A stretch of DNA of 58,243 bases, taken from positions 1-58,243 of IMG/VR virus record IMGVR_UViG_3300034819_000005. One strand, 5' to 3'. This document shows positions 1 to 6,887 of this stretch, piece by piece. The position numbers and the translations under genes are program-made. Every line of letters starts with the position of its first letter. Position 1 is the stretch's first letter. Below the pieces are notes generated by a model. It saw only the letters and a program-made list of their open reading frames with translations. It did no database searches and was not told where the DNA came from. The DNA is from a virus.

Positions 1-86
1 CTGTGCTGGTGGATGAGGATGGGGAGTTTGAAGGTTACCCGCCATCTCTTCCGCAGGTGGCCACTGGTTCGCTTATTGGCCGACAT
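1..86 (-). CDS. N-terminal fragment of zinc-binding phage protein (continues at other contig end)
   Basis: Only the first 28 codons are present because the contig starts inside the gene. The full-length counterpart is at 57455-57961. The start ATG lies at 84-86 behind a GGAGGG ribosome site and overlaps the end of the next gene (stop at 73-75). The visible part is basic (SANKRTSGHLRKRWR). Function is unknown; see the 57455-57961 entry. Confidence 0.7.
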   Translation of the reverse strand, partial: MSANKRTSGHLRKRWRVTFKLPILIHQH

Positions 87-270
87 CAGTTCCCTCCTCA
101 ACCCTTAGCTTGGTGTCATTGATGATGGCATAGGATGCGGTGTAAACCTGGGTGGCCAGCTCCTTGTAGCCATACTTGAGCAACATCCCAGTGGCTTGGC
201 CAAGGACGAAGGCTTCATGTTGGAGGCTGGTTAGCTCATCAGTGGTTATTTCACGTTTGGTATCAGTCAT
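73..270 (-). CDS. Small conserved helical protein (copy 1 across contig junction)
   Basis: This 65-residue acidic protein has no recognised domain. It is probably all helical: an amphipathic N-terminal half, then GQATGMLLKYGYKELATQVY. It sits between the ParB-like gene and the zinc-protein fragment and overlaps the latter by 14 bp, which suggests translational coupling. Its copy at 57948-58145 differs at seven residues (for example I8V, S15D, S46A), so two alleles of one gene are present at the contig ends. Function unknown. Confidence 0.75.
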   Translation of the reverse strand: MTDTKREITTDELTSLQHEAFVLGQATGMLLKYGYKELATQVYTASYAIINDTKLRVEEGTDVGQ

Positions 271-272
271 GC

Positions 273-1172
273 CTAGGCTCCCCGCAACCGCTCAACCTTG
301 GAGGTTGGGTCAAATATGTTATCAGTATCTCCATCCCCTTTGGGCAGTGACTCACCCAGCTTGGCTGCCTTCAGCCGGTTGTTCCAGTCCTCGGCCCTCA
401 GGAACATACGCCGGAGGAGGTGGCCGAAGTGGTTGATGGCCCCCTGCACTGCCTCCTCGGGAAGCTCCCCATCCCGATACTCGTCAAGGGCCCGGTTGAT
501 GGCCCTGCTGGAGGCGCTGCTAAAGCCCTTGGCCAAACTGGTGAGGTTGGCGCTGATGATGGCGGCTCCAGCTTTGGACTTGGGCTTCTTACCTTCGAGC
601 TGGAGCTGGACAGCCTCCACCTTGAGGCCATGATTGCGGGCAGCAGTGGCTATGGGGATGCCATTGGTGATGTCGGTAATGGCCAGCTTGAGCCGGAGCT
701 CGTTGATCCGCTTGTTGGCCATGTTGATATATTTACGGACCACTGTCTTGGGCAACATACTCAGGCTTGACTCCACCTGGGCCTGGGTCATGCCATGTTT
801 GGTGAGGAGCTGCTCCACGGTGAAGATGATGTCCTCCCGGCTGGGTGGGAGGGCCCCTCCATAGTTGGCCTTGGTGGCCATGACCACCAGCTCGGAGGTG
901 GTCATTGGGGGGAGGACCTCAACCCTGGCTTCGGTGAGTTGGGCCAGCTCCATGGCCTCTTTCCGGTGACGGCCATCCACCAGCACACCATCATCGGTAA
1001 CTTGGATGGCCTGGACGGCCCGGCTGGCCGCCACTGAATCCCCTTTGGCCTCGGTGAGAGCAGCCTCATACAGCTCAGCCAGCATGAGGACATGATCCTG
1101 GTTGAGCCCCCGGCGGACGAAGAACGAGTATTTCAGGTCTCCTAGTTTGATTACTCGATGTTTGGTTGCCAT
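273..1172 (-). CDS. ParB-like nuclease/DNA-binding protein
   Basis: This 299-residue protein carries the ParB/sulfiredoxin fold signature: VDGRHRKEAM at residues 65-74 is the ParB box found in chromosome and plasmid ParB, Noc and phage ParB-like CTPases. Residues 115-155 look like a helix-turn-helix segment (GMTQAQVESSLSMLPKTVV). The C-terminus is charged. The start is supported by AGGAGG 4 bases upstream of the ATG at 1172. It is the most promoter-distal gene of the leftward run before the contig junction, next to the CobT-like gene. No ParA is present, so a specific DNA-binding or nicking role is more likely than classical partition. A truncated second copy of its end lies at 58148-58243. 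Confidence 0.85.
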   Translation of the reverse strand: MATKHRVIKLGDLKYSFFVRRGLNQDHVLMLAELYEAALTEAKGDSVAASRAVQAIQVTDDGVLVDGRHRKEAMELAQLTEARVEVLPPMTTSELVVMATKANYGGALPPSREDIIFTVEQLLTKHGMTQAQVESSLSMLPKTVVRKYINMANKRINELRLKLAITDITNGIPIATAARNHGLKVEAVQLQLEGKKPKSKAGAAIISANLTSLAKGFSSASSRAINRALDEYRDGELPEEAVQGAINHFGHLLRRMFLRAEDWNNRLKAAKLGESLPKGDGDTDNIFDPTSKVERLRGA

Positions 1173-1206
1173 CTAGCCTCCTATTGTCAAATTGGTTAAT
1201 AATTGG

Positions 1207-2706
1207 TTAATCCTCATAGTCAGAGTCTGAGTCATCCTCAGAGTCAGGAAGGGGGTTGCCACTCTCAATAGCCTTGAGGATTTCCTTCATCTCCCCGATG
1301 GAATGGACTTGCTTGATCAACCCTTTGGCCATGAGGCTATGTAATAGCTCTTGGGCCAGCTTATTGCAGGCCCCGGTGAAGCTGCCATCGGTCAAAAACC
1401 ACCATGGCTTGGGGTGGGTCATCATCCATTGCATGGCTTGGAGGTCGATCAGGTTGCCACTACCCCGCTCTGGCCTCCCCTTGGTGCCACACTTGATATT
1501 GGCCAAGTCAGCCTGCTTGCCCCGCTCAGCCACTACTATCAGGTCACCCCCCTTTTTGGCGGTATATTCATCAGCGCCATCGTCGATTGAATGGTAATAG
1601 GCAATCGAACCCATGGGGCATAATTCCATTAGCTCATCGAGTTGGCTATCCCTGATGCCCATACTTCCACTGGAGTCAATCAGAATGGTGCCCCCAGCCC
1701 CACCCCGAGTGTTGATCCGGCGGCGTTTGAACAGGCGGATGGGGACTGGACTGGTCAGGGCTGCCGCCAGCCGCTTGGCCCTGATCTTGGAGCCAGAGTA
1801 GGCCGAGATGGTTTTGGGCCCTTCCTCGCTCTTTTTTGGGTGGGTCAGAGCCAGCCGGTGGACCCTGACGGTGGGGATGAGCTTATCCCGATGGAGCCTA
1901 ACCAATCGTTTGTTGGTATCTTTGGGTAGGGCCCCGGTACAATCCTGGGGGAGCTTGATGTCGGCAAACTCTCCATCCCCCCAACCCATCATTTGCCAGT
2001 CTCCATCCGTCTTGACCAGACCAATGAGGGGGTTGGCTACCCCTGAGCCTTCACCACTCTTCCCCCCATTAGGGGGTTGGTCAGGTTCCAGAAAGTGCCC
2101 ACTGAGCACCTTGACCGCCTGGTCAATGCCATCCTCCTCCTTGATGTGGGTAAAGGCCCTTTTCAATGACTGGCCCAACTTAGCTTTGTTCCTGCACTCC
2201 AACCTGGAGTAGGCCCGTTTGATCAGTTTGGAGTAGCGGCTGGCCTTGCTGGAAGGGGTCCAGCCCGAGTGACCCTGGAGGATAGCTACTGACCTCAGGA
2301 ATACCCCCAGCAAGTCATCAGCTTCGGTCATCTTCCAGCCCTTGGGGGTCAGCTGGCTGATAGACCTCAGGTCGGTAACTGCCGACACAATCTCATCTCG
2401 TCTGGGCTGGCCCTCCAACTTAGCCTTGTTAAGGTGTAGCCTGAGGTCTTCGGTGGTTTGGTGGACGATGGTGTTGGCTACTCCAATCTTGGGGCTATAG
2501 ATAGCATGGAGGGCCTCATGCAATCGGATGGTACGTTCATAGGCGTTGTCGCCAATGGGGAGGGTGGCTTCCTTGGTGGCTGGGTCATATTTGTTGACCC
2601 CTGCCTCCCTCCAACCTGAAGTGATGGCTCGGGCCCTGACCTTGATGGGCTTGACCCGGATGGGGAACAGGCTCAGGGCTTCAACTAGGGGCTTGTCTCG
2701 GCTCAT
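1207..2706 (-). CDS. CobT-like VWA protein with HExxH motif
   Basis: This 499-residue protein has a von Willebrand A domain in its C-terminal half, with a complete MIDAS: ILIDSSGSM (D344, S346, S348) and a later FLTDG (D440). The N-terminal half has HEALH at 63-67 followed by TTEDLRLH (83-91), a layout typical of CobT/metallopeptidase-like VWA proteins. The tail (485-499) is almost pure Asp/Ser/Glu. Such proteins pair with MoxR/CobS AAA ATPases, and such an ATPase lies two genes upstream (3016-4098). The expected role is a metal-dependent chelatase-like or remodelling complex; a role in cobalamin synthesis is not shown. The start overlaps the previous stop (ATGA at 2703-2706). Confidence 0.82.
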   Translation of the reverse strand: MSRDKPLVEALSLFPIRVKPIKVRARAITSGWREAGVNKYDPATKEATLPIGDNAYERTIRLHEALHAIYSPKIGVANTIVHQTTEDLRLHLNKAKLEGQPRRDEIVSAVTDLRSISQLTPKGWKMTEADDLLGVFLRSVAILQGHSGWTPSSKASRYSKLIKRAYSRLECRNKAKLGQSLKRAFTHIKEEDGIDQAVKVLSGHFLEPDQPPNGGKSGEGSGVANPLIGLVKTDGDWQMMGWGDGEFADIKLPQDCTGALPKDTNKRLVRLHRDKLIPTVRVHRLALTHPKKSEEGPKTISAYSGSKIRAKRLAAALTSPVPIRLFKRRRINTRGGAGGTILIDSSGSMGIRDSQLDELMELCPMGSIAYYHSIDDGADEYTAKKGGDLIVVAERGKQADLANIKCGTKGRPERGSGNLIDLQAMQWMMTHPKPWWFLTDGSFTGACNKLAQELLHSLMAKGLIKQVHSIGEMKEILKAIESGNPLPDSEDDSDSDYED

Positions 2707-3077
2707 ATAGTTACCTCTCTCTCTCTCTCAATGGATGGCTCAGGGGCTGAATCAATGAGTGGGGGGTAGAGTTCACACCTGTACAGGTATTTTCCACTGC
2801 TATTTTTGGAGTCTTTGTAGAAGGGCCAGTGGGTGGCACAGATGTTGAACTTCATCCCGTCATAGTGGCCAAAGCCAACGATCTCGGCATGACCATCTGA
2901 GGTTGAGTAGGGGCACTTACCACTATTATAGGTAGCCCCAGCCTTCAACTTTTCCAGCTCCTCGGGGCTTACCCCTTTAGTGGCAGGGGATGACTCAGTG
3001 GCTCCTTTGGAGCGGTCAAAGCCCCTCCTTCCCTGACCGTGAGGCTGTGGCCAGGACGGACAGGATTTCTTTGCCAT
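2703..3077 (-). CDS. Hypothetical protein between the AAA and VWA genes
   Basis: This 124-residue protein has a basic, Gly/Lys-rich N-terminus (about 35 residues) and a C-terminal part with three Cys (CPYS, CATHW, YRCELY) that may bind zinc. No family is recognised. The ATG at 3077 lies 62 bp inside the end of the AAA gene, an unusually long overlap with a weak ribosome site, so the true start may be an internal non-ATG codon. Its stop overlaps the VWA start by four bases. The position suggests an accessory of the AAA-VWA pair. Confidence 0.6.
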   Translation of the reverse strand: MAKKSCPSWPQPHGQGRRGFDRSKGATESSPATKGVSPEELEKLKAGATYNSGKCPYSTSDGHAEIVGFGHYDGMKFNICATHWPFYKDSKNSSGKYLYRCELYPPLIDSAPEPSIEREREVTI

Positions 3078-4098
3078 TCTTGCCGAAGGTGGCTTCAGCC
3101 ACTACGATCTCATCCACCTTCTCCAGTTGAGAGCGGAACTTGTGGAAGGCCCGCATACGCCTGAGGGTGGCAGCTCCAGTCCACTGCCAAGCCTTGTTGT
3201 CTACGTTCTTGCTGTAGTGGCTGATGACAACGGAGCGCTCGGACTGGTGGAGGTGGCCCATGGCGTCGGGATGGGGGGTGGCGGCAATGATCACGGCCTC
3301 CATCCGGTCCAGGATGGCTTCAGGTAGGCTACTGACGTTGGCGTTGGAGGTGGCAATGACCTTGTAGCCGGGCTTGGCCTTCAAGTGTTCACCCGAGGGG
3401 AGGGTCACCTGGGGGTCATCGTCCAGGAGGGCATAGAGCAGGGAGCCCACCTCAGGGGAGTATTTGTCGATCTCATCCAAGATGAGGGCTGTGCCAGCTC
3501 GCATAGCACGGGCGGCGGGGCCATCCTTCCATACGGTCTCCCCCTTGACCAGGTGGAACATGCCAAGCAAGTCCTCAACAGCGGTCCCCTCAGTCATGGT
3601 CAGGCGCTGGGGCTGCGCCGAAGCCGCAGCTTCCGACAACAGAAGGAAGGCTGTTTGTGATTTGCCGGTACCGGGGGGGCCCACCAACATTAAGCGCCCA
3701 CTGGCTTGAGAGAGTTGCTTGAGAATATCCCACCATTGCATTGTCTTGACTCCTCCTATGGTTATGGTTACTTGTTTGAGCCGGGTATCACAGCTCCGGC
3801 AATGGGTACGCCAACCAGCTTGTGGCCTGTCCTTCAGCTTGCAGCTCTTGCTGGGGCATTGCTTGGCAGCTTTGGCTACTGGTTTGGTTGAGGGTTTGGG
3901 TTTGGGTATGGGCTTGACTATCTTCCAGCCACCACTGAGATACTCCCCCAAATGGAGCTTGCATACATCAACGGCACTAGCATCCGAGTGACCCGAAGGA
4001 GTCACCTGAACCATCCCCCGATGGGGCTGGTCGGGTTTGTGATGGCCGTAGTAGCACCGTTTGCGAGATGGTTTAGTGGTTGGCTCAGCCAATTCCAT
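3016..4098 (-). CDS. MoxR/CobS-like AAA ATPase with zinc-type N-terminal extension
   Basis: The AAA core covers about residues 125-290: Walker A GPPGTGKS (140-147), Walker B LILDEID (205-211), sensor ATSN (249-252) and arginine-finger LDRM (263-266). This matches the MoxR/CbbQ/CobS clade, which works with VWA partners such as the neighbouring 1207-2706 product. The first 118 residues add a linker with Cys/His clusters (CYYGHH; CPSKSC...CRSC). An in-frame ATG at codon 120 (3739-3741) has its own AGGAGGAG ribosome site, so a 241-residue core-only product is likely made as well. In cyanophages cobS is a known auxiliary gene; here the complex is more likely a general remodeller. Confidence 0.83.
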   Translation of the reverse strand: MELAEPTTKPSRKRCYYGHHKPDQPHRGMVQVTPSGHSDASAVDVCKLHLGEYLSGGWKIVKPIPKPKPSTKPVAKAAKQCPSKSCKLKDRPQAGWRTHCRSCDTRLKQVTITIGGVKTMQWWDILKQLSQASGRLMLVGPPGTGKSQTAFLLLSEAAASAQPQRLTMTEGTAVEDLLGMFHLVKGETVWKDGPAARAMRAGTALILDEIDKYSPEVGSLLYALLDDDPQVTLPSGEHLKAKPGYKVIATSNANVSSLPEAILDRMEAVIIAATPHPDAMGHLHQSERSVVISHYSKNVDNKAWQWTGAATLRRMRAFHKFRSQLEKVDEIVVAEATFGKNGKEILSVLATASRSGKEGL

Positions 4099-4303
4099 GT
4101 GATTCCTTATAGTCCTCCCACGTCAACAGGACCCCAGCCGCATGGCTGAGGCAATAGCTGTTGAAGTCTCGGAGGTAGTTGATTTCATACTCCAGGTTGG
4201 TTATCTCAATGGCGGTCAGCCGGACCCGGTGACGATGCCACCCTAGCGTCCCCAGGACTCCAGCCAACAGCCCACTCAATAGCCCAGTAATGAACCATGG
4301 CAA
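4085..4303 (-). CDS. Small single-pass membrane protein
   Basis: This 72-residue protein has one N-terminal transmembrane helix (residues 3-21, WFITGLLSGLLAGVLGTLGW) followed by an acidic-aromatic cytoplasmic-type segment. The start is TTG, chosen because AGGAGG lies six bases upstream and no ATG fits. It overlaps the AAA gene start by 14 bp and the upstream zinc gene by 28 bp. No family is recognised. Confidence 0.6.
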   Translation of the reverse strand: MPWFITGLLSGLLAGVLGTLGWHRHRVRLTAIEITNLEYEINYLRDFNSYCLSHAAGVLLTWEDYKESHGIG

Positions 4304-4818
4304 GTGGAGCCTCCTACCCCTTCCCGGCTAATGCTGATCTCAAACTTGTTGCCCAAGACATCACTCCTGTAGACGGTGATATCCCAGCGGTCGTCGGCCT
4401 TGGCTACTTTGGTGAGTTTGGGGTTGTCCCTGAACTCCTTGAGGATATCTTCCAACAGGTCACCCAGGCCGAGCTCAACCGATTGGGTTGGCTCCAGCAC
4501 AGGGGGAGTGCTCAACAGCTTCCGCTTGGGGGCACGGGTCTGCCTGGCCTTTTTGGCTGAACTCAATCCTTTGGCCTTGGACTTGGGCTTGGCTCCCGAA
4601 TGGGTGGGGAGTTTGTGGCGGGGGGTAAATCCAGCCGCCTCAATCCTCAGCATATGGCAGCTGGTGCCCATCCTGACGCCTCCAACCTTCCCCTTCAGAC
4701 CCACACTCTTACAGTATTCCCCGATGGCAGCGTGGCAGGTAGGACAGGGGACCTGGCGCATGGCCCCCAGGCGATTGACCCCCTTCTTAGGGGAGTTAGT
4801 AGTAATGGTGCTATTCAT
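4276..4818 (-). CDS. Phage zinc-binding protein (CPxC...C...H..R motif)
   Basis: This 180-residue protein carries near its N-terminus VPCPTCHAAIGEYC, followed about 23 residues on by CHMLR. That is the compact zinc motif frequent in phage proteins (CPxC-GxxxGxxC-...-HxxR). A lysine-rich linker follows, then an acidic helical segment (VELGLGDLLEDILKEF). The ATG at 4818 was chosen over one 8 codons upstream because AAAGGAG lies nine bases before it and it overlaps the previous gene's stop (ATGAATAG). Function unknown; probably nucleic-acid binding. Confidence 0.7.
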   Translation of the reverse strand: MNSTITTNSPKKGVNRLGAMRQVPCPTCHAAIGEYCKSVGLKGKVGGVRMGTSCHMLRIEAAGFTPRHKLPTHSGAKPKSKAKGLSSAKKARQTRAPKRKLLSTPPVLEPTQSVELGLGDLLEDILKEFRDNPKLTKVAKADDRWDITVYRSDVLGNKFEISISREGVGGSTCHGSLLGY

Positions 4819-5269
4819 TGGTGGTTTCTCCTTTACCTTCATTGGTTGTGGTGGATTCGCTATCTGGGGACGGTGGCTCCCCGCTCAGGGCTTGCTCTGC
4901 CTCGTTAGCCATTTCTCTTGCCAGTGGTAGCTCAACTCCATCCCATTTTCGGGCTATTGATCCAATTCGCTCCAGCGCCAGCCTGTACCGCTCCACTTTG
5001 GCCTCGGAGGCTTCGGCTCGCGTCATGTGGAACTTACATATAGTAGTGAACTTTTGAAGAATCTCTTCTGATTCTGTGTATTGCCGCTTGACCTCATCCA
5101 ACCGCCGCTGAAGCTCCGCGCTGTGGGCCAGAGCGAAGTCAATACTAAAACGCTTAATTGCAGCCCAGTATTCTGGAGATGATGTATCGTAAACCGTTAA
5201 TCTCCATTTATCCCACGCCGCCTCAACCACCCGCTCCCGCTCCTCACCTACCTTGGGTTTATCGTCCAT
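4811..5269 (-). CDS. Hypothetical helical/coiled-coil protein
   Basis: This 152-residue charged protein is mostly alpha-helical with heptad-like segments (AELQRRLDEVKRQYTESEEI) and an acidic, Ser/Thr-rich tail. The start at 5269 follows AAGGAGG at a spacing of six; the reading frame stays open upstream but has no comparable ribosome site. Its end overlaps the next gene by 8 bp. No family recognised. Confidence 0.65.
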   Translation of the reverse strand: MDDKPKVGEERERVVEAAWDKWRLTVYDTSSPEYWAAIKRFSIDFALAHSAELQRRLDEVKRQYTESEEILQKFTTICKFHMTRAEASEAKVERYRLALERIGSIARKWDGVELPLAREMANEAEQALSGEPPSPDSESTTTNEGKGETTNE

Positions 5270-5675
5270 ATCCAACCTCCTTCCCGCCTGAGAGCGCCGC
5301 TGCTTTAAATGTTGGGCCTGATTCGCCATCACAAAAATTGCTCATGGTATAGTGCTGGTTTAATTGGCGATGACAATTTGTGCAGATAATCTTCCCATCT
5401 AGCGCATCCTTCCCGCCTGAGAAGTGATAGGCCAGGATGGCGAGATAATCTTCGTAGCCCATATTGTCCAGTTCATTACAATTGCGCCAATGTATCTCCT
5501 TCATAATCTCCCGCGCAACCTGCTCCAGCCCTTCGCTTGGCTGTGGAGCTGCGGACAGGCGACGGAGAAGCTCTGTGTGTAACCTATTAGCACATGGCCG
5601 GTCTCCTGCCATTTCTCGTGCAATTAATTGTTGTACCAACTCTTCCGCCGTCAACTCACTCATCTTCTCAGTCAT
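5259..5675 (-). CDS. Hypothetical protein with C-terminal CxxCH motif
   Basis: This 138-residue protein has a helical N-terminal part beginning MTEKMSELTAEELVQQLIA and a C-terminal CTNCHRQLNQH...C segment that may hold a metal. AAGGAGG precedes the ATG. It overlaps both neighbours by a few bases as part of a tightly packed leftward operon. Function unknown. Confidence 0.65.
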   Translation of the reverse strand: MTEKMSELTAEELVQQLIAREMAGDRPCANRLHTELLRRLSAAPQPSEGLEQVAREIMKEIHWRNCNELDNMGYEDYLAILAYHFSGGKDALDGKIICTNCHRQLNQHYTMSNFCDGESGPTFKAAALSGGKEVGYGR

Positions 5676-5920
5676 TCTGCCCTCCTTGGTTGATGGGTAG
5701 TTGGTGGGGGATCAAACATCAGGCCAGCCTTGGCACACCCCTCTGAGCAAAAGATCAGCTCCTCCAGCTGGCCCAGGGCTGTCGAGAGGGTAAAGGGCCA
5801 ACGGCAATAGCCACACCGGGGCTTGCAGGCGGGGCAATCCATCATGGCTATTTTGACCCGGATGGGGAAGCCCTTCCGGTCCAGGGCATGGCGGTACTTT
5901 GGGTGATATTTAGTGCTCAT
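5672..5920 (-). CDS. Zinc-ribbon mini-protein
   Basis: This 82-residue protein has CPACKPRCGYC followed by a spaced FCSEGC, four to five Cys in treble-clef/zinc-ribbon spacing. The C-terminus is Pro/basic. GGAGGA precedes the ATG and the stop overlaps the next start. One of many Cys-rich small proteins in this arm; a role in nucleic-acid or host-protein binding is only inferred. Confidence 0.68.
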   Translation of the reverse strand: MSTKYHPKYRHALDRKGFPIRVKIAMMDCPACKPRCGYCRWPFTLSTALGQLEELIFCSEGCAKAGLMFDPPPTTHQPRRAE

Positions 5921-5923
5921 GCT

Positions 5924-6127
5924 TCAGTCCTCCTGCTTGTTAGGCTCATGACTATGCTCTTTCATACAACGATCCATCAATGTTCTCAGGTATGTCAGGT
6001 CAGCCTCCCACAAAGGGGTTGAACAAGCCAGCTTGATGTCCTTGGCTGCTGCTTCATTTCCTTCGAACTCGGTCAAGTAGCTGTTACGCTGGGCCAGCCA
6101 GGAGACCAGCTCATTATGCTCAATCAT
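5924..6127 (-). CDS. Hypothetical small acidic protein
   Basis: This 67-residue, probably all-helical, acidic protein has no recognised family. The ribosome site is weak (GGAG 14 bases upstream, inside the preceding stop region), so expression may depend on coupling to 6135-6350. Confidence 0.55.
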   Translation of the reverse strand: MIEHNELVSWLAQRNSYLTEFEGNEAAAKDIKLACSTPLWEADLTYLRTLMDRCMKEHSHEPNKQED

Positions 6128-6134
6128 AAGGGGG

Positions 6135-6350
6135 TCAGCTCCAATCCGTGGGATCAGGCTTGACCCCCTCCGTCACGAATTTGCCCTTGCCTTCCTCAGT
6201 AAAGGCAGAATTGGTGCCCTTAGTAGCCCATAGAACAGCATCCAGTATGCCCACGGACTCCTCGGGGGTGATGACTCCAGTACTCACATAACGGTAGAGC
6301 ACCTCGGACATCTCCTTGGCAATGGCGAGTTTGGTTTTGTTGTCAGCCAT
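6135..6350 (-). CDS. Hypothetical small protein
   Basis: This 71-residue protein has a helical N-terminal half (KLAIAKEMSEVLYRYVSTG) and the turn ITPEESVGILDAVLWA, a pattern typical of small helical phage proteins. AAGGAG lies 8 bases before the ATG. No domain recognised. Confidence 0.62.
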   Translation of the reverse strand: MADNKTKLAIAKEMSEVLYRYVSTGVITPEESVGILDAVLWATKGTNSAFTEEGKGKFVTEGVKPDPTDWS

Positions 6351-6353
6351 TCT

Positions 6354-6680
6354 TTAGTTCTCCTTCTCTGGGAGTTGGGCCATCCGCCGGAGGTCAGCCA
6401 GTTCCACATCCCCCTTGGCCGATGCCAAGGTAAAGTCAGCTAACTTCCAGCTCCCATTGTAGGTTTTGCTGACAGCTTCTCCACAGCTCTGGCAGACACT
6501 GAGGAGTTGGGTGACATCGTTCTCACAGGTGGCCTTCCCAGTCTCAAGGGAGCGGGTCTTCTGAGTCATATAGCAGATGGCGGTTGGCTTAAGGGTATGC
6601 TTATGGGATGGGTAGAGGAGGGCTATTCCAGTTAATACAACCATCCCCACCACCACCCCAACAATGAATGTTATCCACAT
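6354..6680 (-). CDS. Membrane-anchored protein with CxxC motif
   Basis: This 108-residue protein begins with a strong transmembrane helix (ITFIVGVVVGMVVLTGIALL, residues 3-22) followed by a soluble part with C(x16)C and CQSCG cysteines. Topology is uncertain; a small zinc- or thiol-containing domain tethered to the inner membrane is plausible. It lies directly downstream of the structured intergenic region at 6734-6817. Confidence 0.65.
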   Translation of the reverse strand: MWITFIVGVVVGMVVLTGIALLYPSHKHTLKPTAICYMTQKTRSLETGKATCENDVTQLLSVCQSCGEAVSKTYNGSWKLADFTLASAKGDVELADLRRMAQLPEKEN

Positions 6681-6733
6681 GGTTCAATGGCCTCCCCTAT
6701 CCACTCTATCCTTTTTGGGGGATGGAGCAGATA

Positions 6734-6817
6734 GGGGAAGAGGCCCTCTCTGTGGCTTACGCCACAAATGAGCCAGTTTTCACCGGCTCACTTCCATAGT
6801 CAAGAGGGCCAATCCCC
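6734..6817 (-). ncRNA. Three-way-junction structured RNA with two GNRA tetraloops
   Basis: Read on the minus strand, an outer helix (6813-6817 plus 6803-6810 with 6742-6749 plus 6734-6738; 13 pairs) encloses two hairpins. One has a 9-bp stem TGAGCCGGT closed by GAAA (6769-6790). The other has a 5-bp stem GTGGC closed by GTAA (6752-6765). Both loops are GNRA only when read in the direction of the neighbouring genes, which argues for a folded RNA on that strand. No terminator T-run follows. It sits between the classical AAA+ gene and a membrane-protein gene; no known riboswitch class is recognised. Confidence 0.5.
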
Positions 6818-6887
6818 CATTCCAACCGGATGAACGGGTGGAAAGTTGGTGGACCGGAGCCTTTACCCAAAGACCCGGCCCAAGGGG

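Larger units (their letters stand above)
1..368. repeat. Left copy of terminal redundancy (contig overlap)
   Basis: Bases 1-368 align without gaps to 57876-58243. I count 19 mismatches; the first 78 and roughly the last 70 bases are identical and all differences lie between. The copies sit in the same genes in the same frame, so this is most simply the overlap of a circular or permuted genome assembled from two strain variants. A physical direct terminal repeat would normally be identical. Confidence 0.85.

Noticed and set aside
1-368. T7-like direct terminal repeat
   Set aside because: The copies differ at 19 positions inside coding genes; true terminal repeats of one genome would be identical.
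6734-6817. tRNA or hammerhead ribozyme
   Set aside because: No T-loop sequence and no CUGANGA/GAAA catalytic core around the junction.
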